This document shows, piece after piece, positions 44,966 to 55,262 of a stretch of 64,000 nt of DNA; the first letter of the stretch is position 1; every line of letters starts with the position of its first letter. Made by a program: the position numbers and the translations under genes. Below the pieces are notes generated by a model. That model searched no databases, had not been told where the DNA came from, and worked only from the letters and a program-made list of their open reading frames with translations. Source of the DNA: Microplitis mediator (taxonomy: Eukaryota; Arthropoda; Insecta; Hymenoptera; Braconidae); the NCBI RefSeq assembly GCF_029852145.1, contig NC_079970.1:8985662-9049661 (forward strand), in the 5' to 3' direction.

Positions 44966-45489
44966 TACGTATTTACAATAATACAACTCCTTGTCAAATT
45001 ACTTCAGATGTATTTCAATAATCAACTTAGAAATATTTACAATTTATAGAATTTCAAAACTCAATGAACTTTTAATAATTTTTTAATCTATTATACTAAA
45101 CAATATATACTTGCTTTTCTAAAATAACTCGAAAGTGCCAGTCGAAAAATGTTAATGACTTTTGTTTTATGATAAAAACTATATGAAAAATTCTTTTTTC
45201 TTCCTTTGCATCCAATAATTATGTGAAATGTAATTTTTCTCTATGTAAATTATTTACAAGAAAATTATTGTAATCAAATTTGTTTAATGTCCAGAATTTT
45301 ATTTTTCACCTTTTTTAGGGGGTACCTCGTTTTGTCCGCAAAACATGAAAATTTTTTTTTTAACGGCAGCTGAAATTTTATTTGATTTACTCTGAATATC
45401 ATTAAAAAAAAAATATTTTTGCTGAACCAAGTCAAAAGCCAGCAGTATTTTTTAGTGTCAAATGTGTTTTTCACATTTCACCTTAGTTT

Positions 45490-45712
45490 TAACTTTTTCG
45501 GTTTATAATTTAAGTCGAATAAGTCTAAACCAAGAAGAAAGCTCAATGTATTTCATATCTCTGTAAAAGAAAGTCGAATTTGTCTTGTGATAAACGGTTC
45601 TAAATTTCGGTTTGGGAAACCAAGCCCTGTAAACACGAATAAGTGAAATAAGTGGATATTCACTAATTCATGTTTAGAGACAGTCTAAATCAAGTTTTAT
45701 TTTTGACCCGGG
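45490..45712. mobile_element. Decayed copy of the CCCGGGTC foldback element
   Basis: The right end TTTTATTTTTGACCCGGG is followed by TA. The interior holds AATTTAAGTCGAATAAG and GTCTAAACCAAG motifs matching 6529-7037. A fragment of the CTCTCTAAA MITE (GAATAAGTGAAATAAGTGG ... GTTTAGAGA) is inserted at about 45628-45686. Confidence 0.65.
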
Positions 45713-46695
45713 TAATGATATTGTTTTAGAGTCAGAATTTTTTTTTGTGTAATATCGAAATCATGACTATAATTTTCAACCAAAAACTCCAACTGTATAA
45801 AACGAATGATTTAAACAAAAATTATTGATATAAAAGAAAGGTAGGTTGTAAATTATTTTGCATTATAAAATAAAAAATATTCATATGAAAGTAGTCTCAT
45901 AAAATGGATGTATATTATTAATTGATAGTTAAATGATAAAAACAATGCGGTCAATGACAGCAGCAAAAAAAAATCATTTGAAATATCTTCACATAACGTA
46001 TATACTACAAGAACGCGATCAAGACACGGTGTGAATCTCATCTTTTATTCAGTTTCTCTTATTCCATGGAATCAACGACTTGACGTCCGGTGTATATAAA
46101 AGTGTAACCCGTTTGATTGTGGTGATGGACTTAAAATCCAACGATCAGAGAAATACCACATACCACTTCCACCGTGACTTACACAGCTAAATTTATATTG
46201 ATACTTAAAGATATGCCTTAAGGCGTAAACCGTAAAAATTACAAATTTGATTTATAAAAAAAATAAATAAAATTTTTTCAATTTGTCCAGTTAATTCGAA
46301 AATAATATTTTAAATTATCTATTGAAATTAATAAAATTTATATTAAATAAAAGTACATATCATATATACAATATAAAAACAAATATACATATTGCTTTGA
46401 ATTATCGCCGAGAAAATCGGGCGCGAAAATGAAAATTATCCTATGGCCGTCTATTATGCTAATTTTGTGCTATTTATACGTTTTCACACTCTTCAGTTAC
46501 CCGGGGCCCTATAATAAGAGTCCCATTACATCAAATTTTAATTAAGTTGTAAACCGCAGTTTTGTAGCTCTGCTAGTCGTCAAATTTCAGCTTATGAAAG
46601 TGTCAGCAAACAGTTGTTAGAGTCTTAAGCACAGGATACGACCTATATAGAGTAGACTAATAAAGTAGGATTGAAGACGCTTAGCAAGGTCCCCA
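45713..46695. other. Stretch without recognised gene
   Basis: AT-rich with unique moderate-GC patches at 46020-46180 and 46400-46640. No gene model. Confidence 0.35.
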
Positions 46696-46946
46696 CACGG
46701 AAAAATAATATAGTAGTGACAACTCTCTGGGATAGTACTGAGTACTTTGTGTAAAAAAAATATTTCAGACAGTACTGCATGCTATCTAGACTATATCCAC
46801 TACTGTCCGGTATAGTACTGAGTTCTATCCCGGACAGTAGTGGATATAGTCTAGATAGCATGCAGTACTGTCTGAAATATTTTTTTTACACAAAGTACTC
46901 AGTACTATCCCAGAGAGTTGCCACTACTATATTGTTTTTTTCCGTG
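46696..46946. mobile_element. CACGGAAAAATAATATAG palindromic MITE
   Basis: A 251-bp near-perfect palindrome: CACGGAAAAATAATATAGTA to TATTGTTTTTTTCCGTG, followed by TA (left flank CA). Centre: GTAGTGGATATAGTCTAG and its complement; interior AGTACTGAGTACT as in 37541-37714. Two almost identical ORFs on opposite strands are caused by the palindrome. Confidence 0.88.
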
Positions 46947-47331
46947 TATTCTACATCTAAAACTCATTATATACTAATACTAGCCGGCCTAAAGATAAGT
47001 TGGTCGAAATCTATAGTCATACAGTTCCCAGTGTCAAGATTTATTTTACTATTGTGTCCGTTATCGAATATGTATTGTGAGTTTCATACTATTTATTTTA
47101 TTTCAATTGTTCGAGGTATTCTGTGTTCGCTGGGACCGTTATCGTCAACGTTACTGAACTGACACATCACCATCGGGAAGCCCTTAGAGCCACATCAATC
47201 AAGAAGTCCAGGAAATCGCCCTCTGGCCAAGTATTCAAACATCTAAGAATTGCAAGTGGCCGATAAAATTTATATCCAATCTGGTCACGCTGTACGCTCT
47301 TTTCATGTTGTTTATTATTATTGCACACCTC
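46947..47331. other. Stretch without recognised gene
   Basis: A unique GC-richer patch at 47130-47310 has no convincing reading frame. Confidence 0.35.
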
Positions 47332-48580
47332 AAGCGCAAAAGCGCTGAGGGTGCTTGATAAACAGTTTTTTTCCGACTATTTTACTCACACAAATATATT
47401 TTTACATTCTTTTAATTACACCAAAATAGGTTAAATTGTATACTAGCATATAGAGAAGTTATTAAGGAACAGTTTGAACCTAATGTTAAGTCGATTCGTT
47501 ATTTTATTAGTTTGAAATAAATTATTCTAACCCAAGAAACCAGGGCTGTCAATTATTACGTATGAAACTTCGTAAACAAGATAACTCTGGATAAACACAA
47601 TTAATCGGCCTAGCTTTTTTTTTATTATCTATGTATCTTTTATCACAAGAACCCTTTTGAAAATCACTATCTAAATCCCTTTAGTTGAATTGTAATTAAT
47701 TAAAAACGTAAAACTGCTTATGCACGAGAAATTTAGCTGCCACACGGTAAGATATGCATGGCGTTCAACACCATGCTGGTATGGTCTCAAGACAGATACT
47801 AAAATAGTATGTGAAATATTCCAAGACAGTATTGTAACGAGTCCCAGAAGTATGGCGTTATTTACTATACTGTACAGTACTGGAGCTGTTGTATTGCTCA
47901 CACGTATGCATAGCAGGCACGGCGAAACAGCATGGCCCTGAGACCCATATTACAATGCTGAAGGCACAATGCTACTAGTTTTTCCCGCCATAATTTCTGG
48001 CGTGTAAATCAATGTATACTATCATATTACCACCAAAACTATATAGATGTCGTTAGAATAGTTTTATCGGCCAGAGCAATGTGGATACGGCAATGCAGTA
48101 TGGGCCTGACGGCCATACTGACATTGTGGCGTCCGCGACAACTATTGCCAATGTTACTATTCCCGCAATGGTTGAATCATCTATGCATACAATTTTATAA
48201 CCTATAAAAATCTTTGATACCATACAGTATGGCGTTCACGCTCATATTGGCATAGTGATATCCGAAAAATATTTCTTACCGTGCGCAGTTTTATTTTTAC
48301 TGTTATTATTATTTTTTTCATTTTTTCTCTCTATCAACTACTGGCAGCAGCACTAGGGTATTAGTATAGGTTTAAAAAAAAGAGCGACATCTAAGACAAA
48401 AAGGTGGGATTTTTAAAAAAAAATGTTAATAAAAAAATATTAAACTAAAAATAAGATATAAAAAAATCAAATTAATAATTAATAAGTTGAATGAAAATTC
48501 ATAATAAAAACAAAAAAAATTAATTAATATTATAAAATAAAAGTAATGATTAAAAATAGAATGAGCGATTGAGGTGTGCA
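47332..48580 (+). mobile_element. TGCACACCTCAAGCGC element, best copy, interrupted by a MITE
   Basis: TGCACACCTCAAGCGC at the left and GCGATTGAGGTGTGCA at the right are the terminal inverted repeats. The start also folds on itself (AGCGCAAAAGCGCT). The body shares many blocks with 37166-38122. Without the inserted element 47743-48283 it is about 700 bases and non-coding. Transposon class unknown. Confidence 0.75.
47743..48283 (-). mobile_element. CACGGTAAGAAATAT MITE, copy 2 (inverted)
   Basis: A 541-bp inverted partner of 44222-44768, with both ends intact (CACGGTAAGATATGCATGG and AAATATTTCTTACCGTG). Flanks CA and CG, presumably mutated TA. The two copies align along their whole length, including GCATACGTGTGAGCAATACA-like and GGCGGGAAAAAC-like blocks. 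Confidence 0.85.
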
Positions 48581-48606
48581 CTTTTGGATTTTCTAATATT
48601 TTTAAT

Positions 48607-48690
48607 AACTTCTCGCTAAGAAAATTTCAAATTTTAAAAAATTCAGGAACTTGTGGTTTTCACCTACTTTTAAAGAAGACTTTAAATTAT
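48607..48690 (+). repeat. 5'-end fragment of the AACTTCCCGCTAAG repeat
   Basis: AACTTCTCGCTAAGAAAATT followed by AAAAAATTCAGGAACTTGTG and TTTTCACC matches the first part of the family. Confidence 0.6.
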
Positions 48691-48755
48691 ATTGAAATTG
48701 TTTATTGGACTGGCCTCTTGACATTAGTACATTTTTTTTCTCACTTAAGCGCCCC

Positions 48756-48969
48756 ATGCAGGAGCCGCCAGAGTTGAACGACAGGGCCCTGCTTGGCCCA
48801 GCACTGGGGAACCTAGCTTTGGCACATCTATATTGGCCCTTGCTTGGCTCAAGATTGGGTACTCAGTCCTGGCTGTTACAATGATTACCCGGGCTTGGGC
48901 CAGGACTGGGTAGCCTAGTCTTGGCCATTCAATGGCAAGCCAGATTTGGGCCAAGATTGGGTAACCTAG
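48756..48969 (-). repeat. GC-richer dispersed motif-array repeat, copy 2 (inverted)
   Basis: The inverted partner of 4527-4741: TGCAGGAGCCGCCAGAG, GCCCAGCACTGGGGAACC and TGGCCATTCAATGGCAAGCC all align with it. The 95-codon minus-strand frame is an artefact of the array (its sibling has one too). No target duplication recognised. Confidence 0.75.
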
Positions 48970-51319
48970 AATAAATTTAACGGATGAATAATTTTTGCTG
49001 AGCAATAAATTAACCAAACCGGACTTAACCAAAATAAATTTTGGGCATCGAATTACTGAGTAATCACAAGTGAACTTTAATTAATATACGATATATATTT
49101 ATCAAAATTACAAGGAGTAATTATTGAATGATAATTCGTTATTATTCTGATTGAAGCAATAACGATTTCCAAAAATTAATTAGATAAAGCTTTGTATAGA
49201 AAAATGTCACGTCCACCGTTACGTGTAATGGCGAAAGAGAATCCAACCGTAGATAGAAAAAAACTTTTTTTTGGGCATTGTTGTATGCGCGAAAAAATAT
49301 AAATTTTAATTAATAATACAACTGATCAATCAAAAACGCTGGTTGAAAGCCCGTCCGCGTATTAGTGAGGGTTTTCCGTTCGTTGAGAAAAATAGATGGT
49401 TGCAAAATAACTGGGATACACGCCCGACAATAATTGACGAACGCCCAGCGATTTCAGTACCAGCGAGTGCTATGACATGCCAGTGACGTGGAGAATAGCC
49501 GCGAGCACGTCGTCTTTCAGCCTATTATACATTTTTCCGGACTGCAGGTAGATATATATAGAAACAAGACAAGAAATGACAAACGGCAACAAGGGACTTT
49601 ATTACATTTTTATCTTTCTCTCTTTACTTGTACATCAGTTATAACGAAATTAGAGGTTGGCGGGAGCTTATTAGTCTAAAGAAAGAGACACGAAGAGGGA
49701 TATAGAGTCGTTTTATAGATATATATGTATTTTGTACGCGACGCTAGTACCATGTAAAATAAAGCTAGAGTTAGGAATATCGCTTCCTGGTTTCATGTTG
49801 ACATGCTCGCTCTTACCAATCGACCGAAACAAATTATTACGACGTTTACAAACTAATTAGTCTGTCAACATATTTTTTTTGACTCATTTAAATGTTATTC
49901 TTAGCTTATATATGTATATATTGTTATTAAATGAGGAATTATTGTCGCTAAATATCTTAAGAAAAATTATATCGTGACACCGTGATTGTTATTTTATTAA
50001 ACTTTAGGTTTGATAATTTCTCGTTACTATACATATATACATATATATTTATTATAAGTATAAAAACTCATCAACTCTTTCTACTTTATTGATTTGTACG
50101 GGCATTAATTATATATCTTTGTCGTTTTATCTCTGCCGACAAAAAAAATTTTGCTATAAAAATAAAAAGCTATATATTAAACGTTGCGCAGTATATATGA
50201 ATATTTAATGATAGTATAGAATGGAATTACGGAAGCTGAAGTGATATTTCAAGTATTTGCGGTACTTAAGCCGAGGTAACGAGGTGAGATAAGTCCAGAA
50301 CTACTGTGAGTATTCACGCGAGGGCCGCATATAATAACGCTATATATAGTATTTTATAGATTATATATATATATGTATATATATGTATTCATACATATGC
50401 TCATCAGTAATGTAGGGCCCAAGTTGTTATGTATGTAGTATTATAACATACATAAAAAAAGTTAAAGCTAAGCCGACTGGGCCCACACACGATAATGTAA
50501 GCACGCATGCGCTGTATTTGCAGGCCCGCATGTAAATGGCGATTTCGTCGCATTTAAATTATCGCGCATGCTCGGTTCACCGTGACTAATCGCGTCACTG
50601 AGACAAGCATTATTTTTGAGGGGTGAATTTTCAGACGATCAAGATATGCCTGCCGGTCTATTTTACGTTTATTTTTTTTATATCTTTTTCTTGCTTTTTT
50701 ACTTTTATTCACTGTTAAACGTTCGTGACGAAGAGTTTAAAGAAGAATAGGAAGAAGCAAATACGAAAAGACAGAGCATCGTCAAAGAGAGCAGTCAACG
50801 CCTGGAAACTTAAATTTTCTTGATAACTGTTTGTCTTCGAGATACTGATCGGTGATGCTTTTTCTGTTCTCGCTGTCTGCCTGTTTATTCTATCTATTCA
50901 ATATACTTGTTTGCTTTTCCATCTGCTTACTAATAGATAAATCTATTTAATTACTTTTTTATGATTATACATTAAAAATATTTTATTCATAATAATTATA
51001 AAAAAATCAAGTGAGATTCAACTTAGCATGGAGAAAAGTTATGTTAAAAATTTTAATAGTTTGTACTAGAGTCTTAGCTTTAAATAAGTATGTTTTATAG
51101 ACTGATAGGAAGGTTTCGTATAGAATTATCATAAAATCAAATAAGAATCTTATGGATAGAAAAATTTTGAATTATAATTTTTTAGGATAGAAATGTTTTC
51201 AAATAGAAAATTTACTGATGGAAATTTTCAGAAGTTTTGTAGTCGAGTAGAAAAATTTTGAATAGAAACATAATATTGCCAAATTTATATCTACATAAGA
51301 TTTATAATTTTCTTTTTAT
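48970..51319. other. Repeat-poor stretch with GC-elevated unique islands
   Basis: Islands at 49200-49530 and 50430-50820 are much less AT-rich than the average and carry no repeat signature. The first has an open frame at 49310-49486 without an ATG. The second has TTGTTATGTATGTAG / TATAACATACATAA at 50423-50452 and CGCATGC / GCGCATGC dyads near 50505 and 50565. They could be regulatory sequence or exons of an unseen gene. TA-rich tracts occur at 50025-50050 and 50355-50390. Confidence 0.3.
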
Positions 51320-51443
51320 TTCAGTAACAATTATCTTAAATTAATACAAATTTCGGACCACGTACTTGGCATAAAAATATTTATTATTGATAATAAATTC
51401 TATTCTTTACTTATATTAATTTTTAATGTTCTGTTTTCCCGTG
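51320..51443. mobile_element. Right-end fragment of a CACGGAAAA-type MITE
   Basis: Ends TTCTGTTTTCCCGTG then TA, preceded by TATTAATTTTTAATG, like the right end of the element 26332-27722. Confidence 0.5.
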
Positions 51444-51450
51444 TACATAA

Positions 51451-51598
51451 TCTCTAAACTTTAATTTGTAAAATAAGTGATTATTCACTATTTTGCAATA
51501 TGAAATGTACGCTCTGCACTATGAATTTGTGAATGCTCACTATTTGCTACTGAATTCTACTCATAATTACTAATTTACTATTAGAGAGTTAGATAACA
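51451..51598. mobile_element. CTCTAAA-ended MITE relative
   Basis: TCTCTAAACTTTAATTTG to TTACTATTAGAGAG. The interior AAATAAGTGATTATTCAC is close to the element at 7118-7258. More diverged than that copy. Confidence 0.6.
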
Positions 51599-51968
51599 TT
51601 TGTTTGTACTTATAAATTAGATTAATTGAAATTTGATTCGCTTGAATGACATCTGATCATTATGATAAGTTTGAATTTTTTTTTTTTTTCTAGTTTTAAA
51701 TTTCAAAGCCAGAAAACGAATTTGAATTTTACATTATAAAGTGTATTAATAATTAAATAGAAGGCAAAGGCGACGTTTTTGGGCGTCACAGACAATTTAA
51801 CACCTGGTATAAATGGTTTGTTAACGCATAATCATATCAACTGTCACAGCTACAGGATACAAGACATTAAAGTATGGAAATTACGCTCATTGCAAATGTA
51901 AGTATAAGCACTGACACAATTAATTATATATATATATATATATGGATTTAAAATTATCCCAGTTAGTG

Positions 51969-52088
51969 TTATTCATCCCTAAGGTCTTTAAGGGCACGGC
52001 CAATTTCTGTCACTCCTGCGATCACAAGTAAATAAGTTCTCCATGGATCGGTTGATATTAAACGGATATCTTGGTCGCCTGGGTGCGT
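51969..52088 (-). CDS. Probable last coding exon of an unrecognised gene
   Basis: On the minus strand a near-ideal acceptor (TTTATTTTTATTTTATTCAG) is followed directly by 39 codons and TAA: THPGDQDIRL..., then DPWRTYLLVIAGVTEIGR and ending ALKDLRDE. The frame is in phase 0 after the AG, and its composition (balanced charged, aliphatic and aromatic residues, few Asn/Lys runs) differs from the low-complexity frames around it. A second frame is also open for 33 codons but reads Arg/Pro-rich and is less likely. Upstream exons would lie to the right (above 52090) but none could be linked with confidence. No clear AATAAA was seen downstream. The family is not recognised. Confidence 0.4.
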   Translation of the reverse strand, partial: THPGDQDIRLISTDPWRTYLLVIAGVTEIGRALKDLRDE

Positions 52089-52303
52089 CTGAATAAAATA
52101 AAAATAAATTGTATATATATATACCAGCAAAATAAAAAAATATGACACAGTTAAAGATAATAAAATCAGTTGGTTTACTCGTTTCCTCTAACTTTGACAA
52201 CCGTAACGAAATGTTTTAAATATATTGTTATTTTACTATGTAATTTTCATGTATTATATTAAAATTATTATAATGTTATAGACAAGACAGAATTAGCTTG
52301 ACG

Positions 52304-52567
52304 ATGAATATTGAAAAAAATGTCAACGTTTCTATAAGCAGAAACAGCTATAAGAATATGAAAATATTCCTTACGCTGTTATTTTTACCTTCCCTATGTG
52401 ACAAAGTTTTAAATCGATATATTGTACTGTCAAACCGTTTTACTCCACGTCAGATGTGTAAATGATACTATTCATTCACAGCCTATGAGCTTATATTAGC
52501 ACATGGTGAAGATATTAATGTTTTGGTTAATCAATATTTATATGTGGAATATAAACTGGCAAGCTAA
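52304..52567 (+). pseudogene. Ankyrin-like fragment with an internal stop
   Basis: One frame runs from ATG 52304 through 53 codons to a TGA (52463-52465) and continues in the same frame for 33 more codons to TAA. The second part includes AYELILAHGEDIN, which fits the C-terminal half of an ankyrin repeat (LLxxGADIN-type helix and turn). The first part contains a hydrophobic run (FLTLLFLPSLC). It is too short and broken to work. It probably belongs with the ankyrin relic 0.9 kb downstream, separated by a dispersed repeat. Confidence 0.45.
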
Positions 52568-52959
52568 TTTTTATTGATATTTGCATACATTACATATCAT
52601 CAAAGTAGTAAATTAATAGACACTATTCTCTTATATACACACTCATATTGCAGGATAAGTATAATATGCATATGAACAAACAGAATATTGTAATAGTATA
52701 ATTTAGAGCACCAACCAATTGTTAATGTTATAAATTACTGTATACAGTAGTAATAATTGATTTAACGCTAATATTTTACAAATTGTTGTTTTGATTGAGT
52801 TTAAAAACGTTTATTTACTTCAGTTAAAGCTATAATTATTTGTATACCTATAGGTTCTAACAAACAAAAATTTTCTTTTGATGTTTATACCTTGAAAAAC
52901 TTTAAAATAATGGATTTATGAATCTAACCAGCTTGAAACAACTGTAACAAGCTTTGGTT

Positions 52960-53400
52960 ACACTACAAGATTTGATAGAGCTGATTGGATTTTGGAATCG
53001 ATTCATCAACTCGTTTCTGAGAAATTTTAAAATAACCGTTTTTTACTATTTTTTTCTCCAACGATATCTCTCGAACGGATATACCAATTGAGATGGTTCT
53101 TACAGCAAGCAGCGAATTTTTTTAGGTTCTAGTGCTGATTGGATTTTAGAATCTATTCATGACGTCGTTTCGGAGAATTTTCAAAGAAACTAAAGAAATT
53201 TTTTTTTTTTTTCGTATTTTTGAATTTTTTCTCAGTCAATCGATCGAATGATCTAAAATTCACAAAAAGGTTGACGGCTAACAAACTCTTTCGATTACCG
53301 CAAGAACCACCGAAATCGGTTAATTCATTAAAAAGTTATAGAGTTAGTTATAGTATGTTCTCTAGAGTTATTAATTCCCCGATTGCAACAATAAAGAGAC
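52960..53400. repeat. Degenerate copy of the AACTTCCCGCTAAG repeat interior
   Basis: Contains AGAGCTGATTGGATTTTGGA, TTTTTCTCCAACGATATCTC, ACGGATATACCAATTGAGA and AAATCGGTTAATTCATT units as in the copies at 22999 and 56628, but no conserved terminus. The 61-codon frame is spurious. Confidence 0.5.
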
Positions 53401-53445
53401 AATAAAAGACGTCTTTAGAATGCTTGCAGTTATAAGAGATTTTTT

Positions 53446-54372
53446 CATGGAAACGGAGATCGAAGATATGATATCACGCTACTTCATGATGTATTTTATA
53501 AAAAATCTTCCTCAATTAAAGAAATTTTAAGTTCTATGATTCGGACGTGCATTATATTTGTGATCCAAGCTTTATGTGGTTTCCTAATACATATAGTGCA
53601 AAAACGGAGTTCGGCGTAACTGATTCAGACGTATAATGAGAACCAAACTGAAATTTCTAGTCGAGTAGAAGAACAATCTCGTTTAGAAATGATAAAACAG
53701 TTGAATAAAGTGATTTTCGATAAAAGCGACCTTAATCCTACGAAATTTAACATCTAAGGATGCACATGAATAGAACAATTTTTATGATTTCCTTCAAGAG
53801 GTTATACTTCTACATCAGAAAAAAGCTATAGAGTATTTATTTAAAGTTATAAGTGTGTGCTAAATATAAATCGAAGACGAACGGGGGTGTTTGTGAATTG
53901 AATGTTCCGAAACGGAATGGGATACTTTCTATCTACGACGCTATTATCCATGGGTATCCCGATGTAGTTGAAATGGTGATGGATTTTGGCGCAAACATTA
54001 ACTCTTGTTGTCACAATGGACCATGAATGACGTATGGGTGTCTTTATCTCGCTTGCAAAGAGCACAGAAATGAGTGCATTAAATTTCTATTGAGCAAAGA
54101 AGGTGACGTATACACTTCTAATGATAATAAGTTAATACTACCCATACATTTGTGCATTGACAGTAACAAAACAAAACAATTCCATTATTCCGGTACTTAC
54201 AAAAGTTTAAAATATCGACCGGAGTCAGAAATGGGGTAACTTTACTAATTTTCGAACTTGAAAAGAAGAAATTGTTATTGACTAAAGATATATTAAAATA
54301 CGTTGTAGATACACTAAAAAATTGTTGGTAATATTAAAGAATTGGATCATTTCATAAAATCATTTGGACCAT
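53446..54372 (+). pseudogene. Ankyrin-repeat protein pseudogene, probably processed
   Basis: Successive frames on the plus strand read as fragments of one protein broken by stops and frameshifts. Visible pieces are a DITLLHDVFYKKSS piece (from about 53470), LEMIKQLNKVIFDKSDLN (about 53685), a piece with YDAIIHGYPDVVEMVMDFGA followed by NIN (ankyrin helix pair), a TGA at about 54025, then YGCLYLACKEHRNECIKFLL (second repeat), a TAA at 54237-54239, and a shifted piece KLLLTKDILKYVVDTLK to about 54330. At least three disabling changes are present. No introns interrupt the pieces, and an AATAAA with an A-tract follows at 54393-54412, suggesting retroposition. Ankyrin-repeat genes are expanded in several insect lineages; the parent gene is not in this window. 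Confidence 0.65.
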
Positions 54373-54392
54373 GAATAAAAAATGTACTTGAC

Positions 54393-54412
54393 AATAAAAA
54401 AAAAAAAAAAAA
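54393..54412 (+). other. AATAAA signal fused to an A-tract
   Basis: AATAAA at 54393-54398 runs straight into a total of 17 A residues. Its position just after the ankyrin relic suits the fossil poly(A) tail of a processed pseudogene, although A-runs are common in this sequence. Confidence 0.4.
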
Positions 54413-54659
54413 GGAACAAATAGCTGATCGACAATATTCAAAATCAAAAGATTGATGGATTTTTTGATTAGAATCATCAGATTTTATTAACATTACCATA
54501 AAATATAATCAAAATAAAACAAAATTATTCAATTCCAAACCATTCACAAATAGCAAATACTGTTTCACATTTTATGTGTATAGATATTTATTTTCGTATG
54601 TAAAAAAAAACTACGATACCCATGCTGGGTTTGATTAAACAGTTAAAAACGAATCATCA

Positions 54660-55050
54660 ACGTGTAAAAAAAGCGTGTGTTAAAATTCTGAATGTTGAAT
54701 TTTCAACACTATTGTGTGTTAACTTAACACACAGTATTTATCTTGTTTGAACTGTCGCAATTGATTGATTTTTTAACACACAAAAATGTTATTTTATTCG
54801 AAAGTAACACTTTCGATGTTTTTTTTTAATGTTACTGTAAATGTTACTGTAAAATCATCACACAAAATATGTTAAAAATAATGTAGACCACTACAAAAGA
54901 ATTCTCGGAAAATTTTTATTTTTAACATATACGTGCGTAACTTTTTTTAACACTCACAACATGTTAAAACAACATATAAATAAGTGTAAAACCTTCGTTT
55001 TGCACATGATAAGTGTTGATTTTGACGAATCCTTATTTACTGTGTATCAT
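54660..55050. repeat. Motif array of AACACACA / TGTGTTAA units
   Basis: Repeated GTGTGTTAAA, TTAACACACAGT, AACACACAAAAATG and TGTTAAAACAACA units in both orientations. CGTGTAAAAAAAGCGTG near 54661 could be a terminus, but no inverted partner is certain. Confidence 0.45.
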
Positions 55051-55262
55051 CGTGTAGTCAACGAAATAATTTTATCTTAGTGTTGTTAACTATACGTTTG
55101 TCCTAAAACTTTTGACAATCTTTAAAACATTACGCGAATTATTTAATAATGGTTTCATTAATCACCATTTTAATGTTGATTAAAGTAACGTATCACAGTT
55201 CAATCGATCTACCTATTAGTAGTTGGAGAAACTATTTATGCGTAGTGAAATACGGTGACTAT

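Larger units (their letters stand above)
44042..45430 (+). mobile_element. TAGGGGAGG-type element carrying two inserted MITEs
   Basis: The left end TATGGGGGAGAGGGAAGGGG and body (AACATTCCAAAACCACTTTT, TTTTATGATAAAAACTAT, ATCCAATAATTATGTGAAA, GGGGGTACCTCGTTTTG) align collinearly with the element at 56545-57542. It is split by MITEs at 44222-44768 and 44798-44965. The right end is decayed; the border is approximate. Confidence 0.65.

Noticed and set aside
46643..47162. Two similar proteins encoded on opposite strands (MLSRLYPLLSGI start)
   Set aside because: They are mirror products of the near-perfect palindrome at 46696-46946, not paralogous genes.
22440..48580. Repeats with CACACCTCAAGCGC that might be a CRISPR-like or satellite array
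   Set aside because: Copies are far apart, not tandem, and bounded by inverted terminal repeats, so they are dispersed elements.
48745..49032. 95-codon frame with repeated LGYPVLAQA-like segments
   Set aside because: The repetition reflects the underlying dyad-motif DNA array, and the inverted copy at 4533-4793 gives a similar frame. Not a repeat protein gene.
49310..49486. 58-codon open frame with protein-like composition (RPRISEGFPFVEKNRW)
   Set aside because: No ATG, no acceptor with a polypyrimidine tract and no donor at the end. Chance openness in a GC-elevated patch cannot be excluded.
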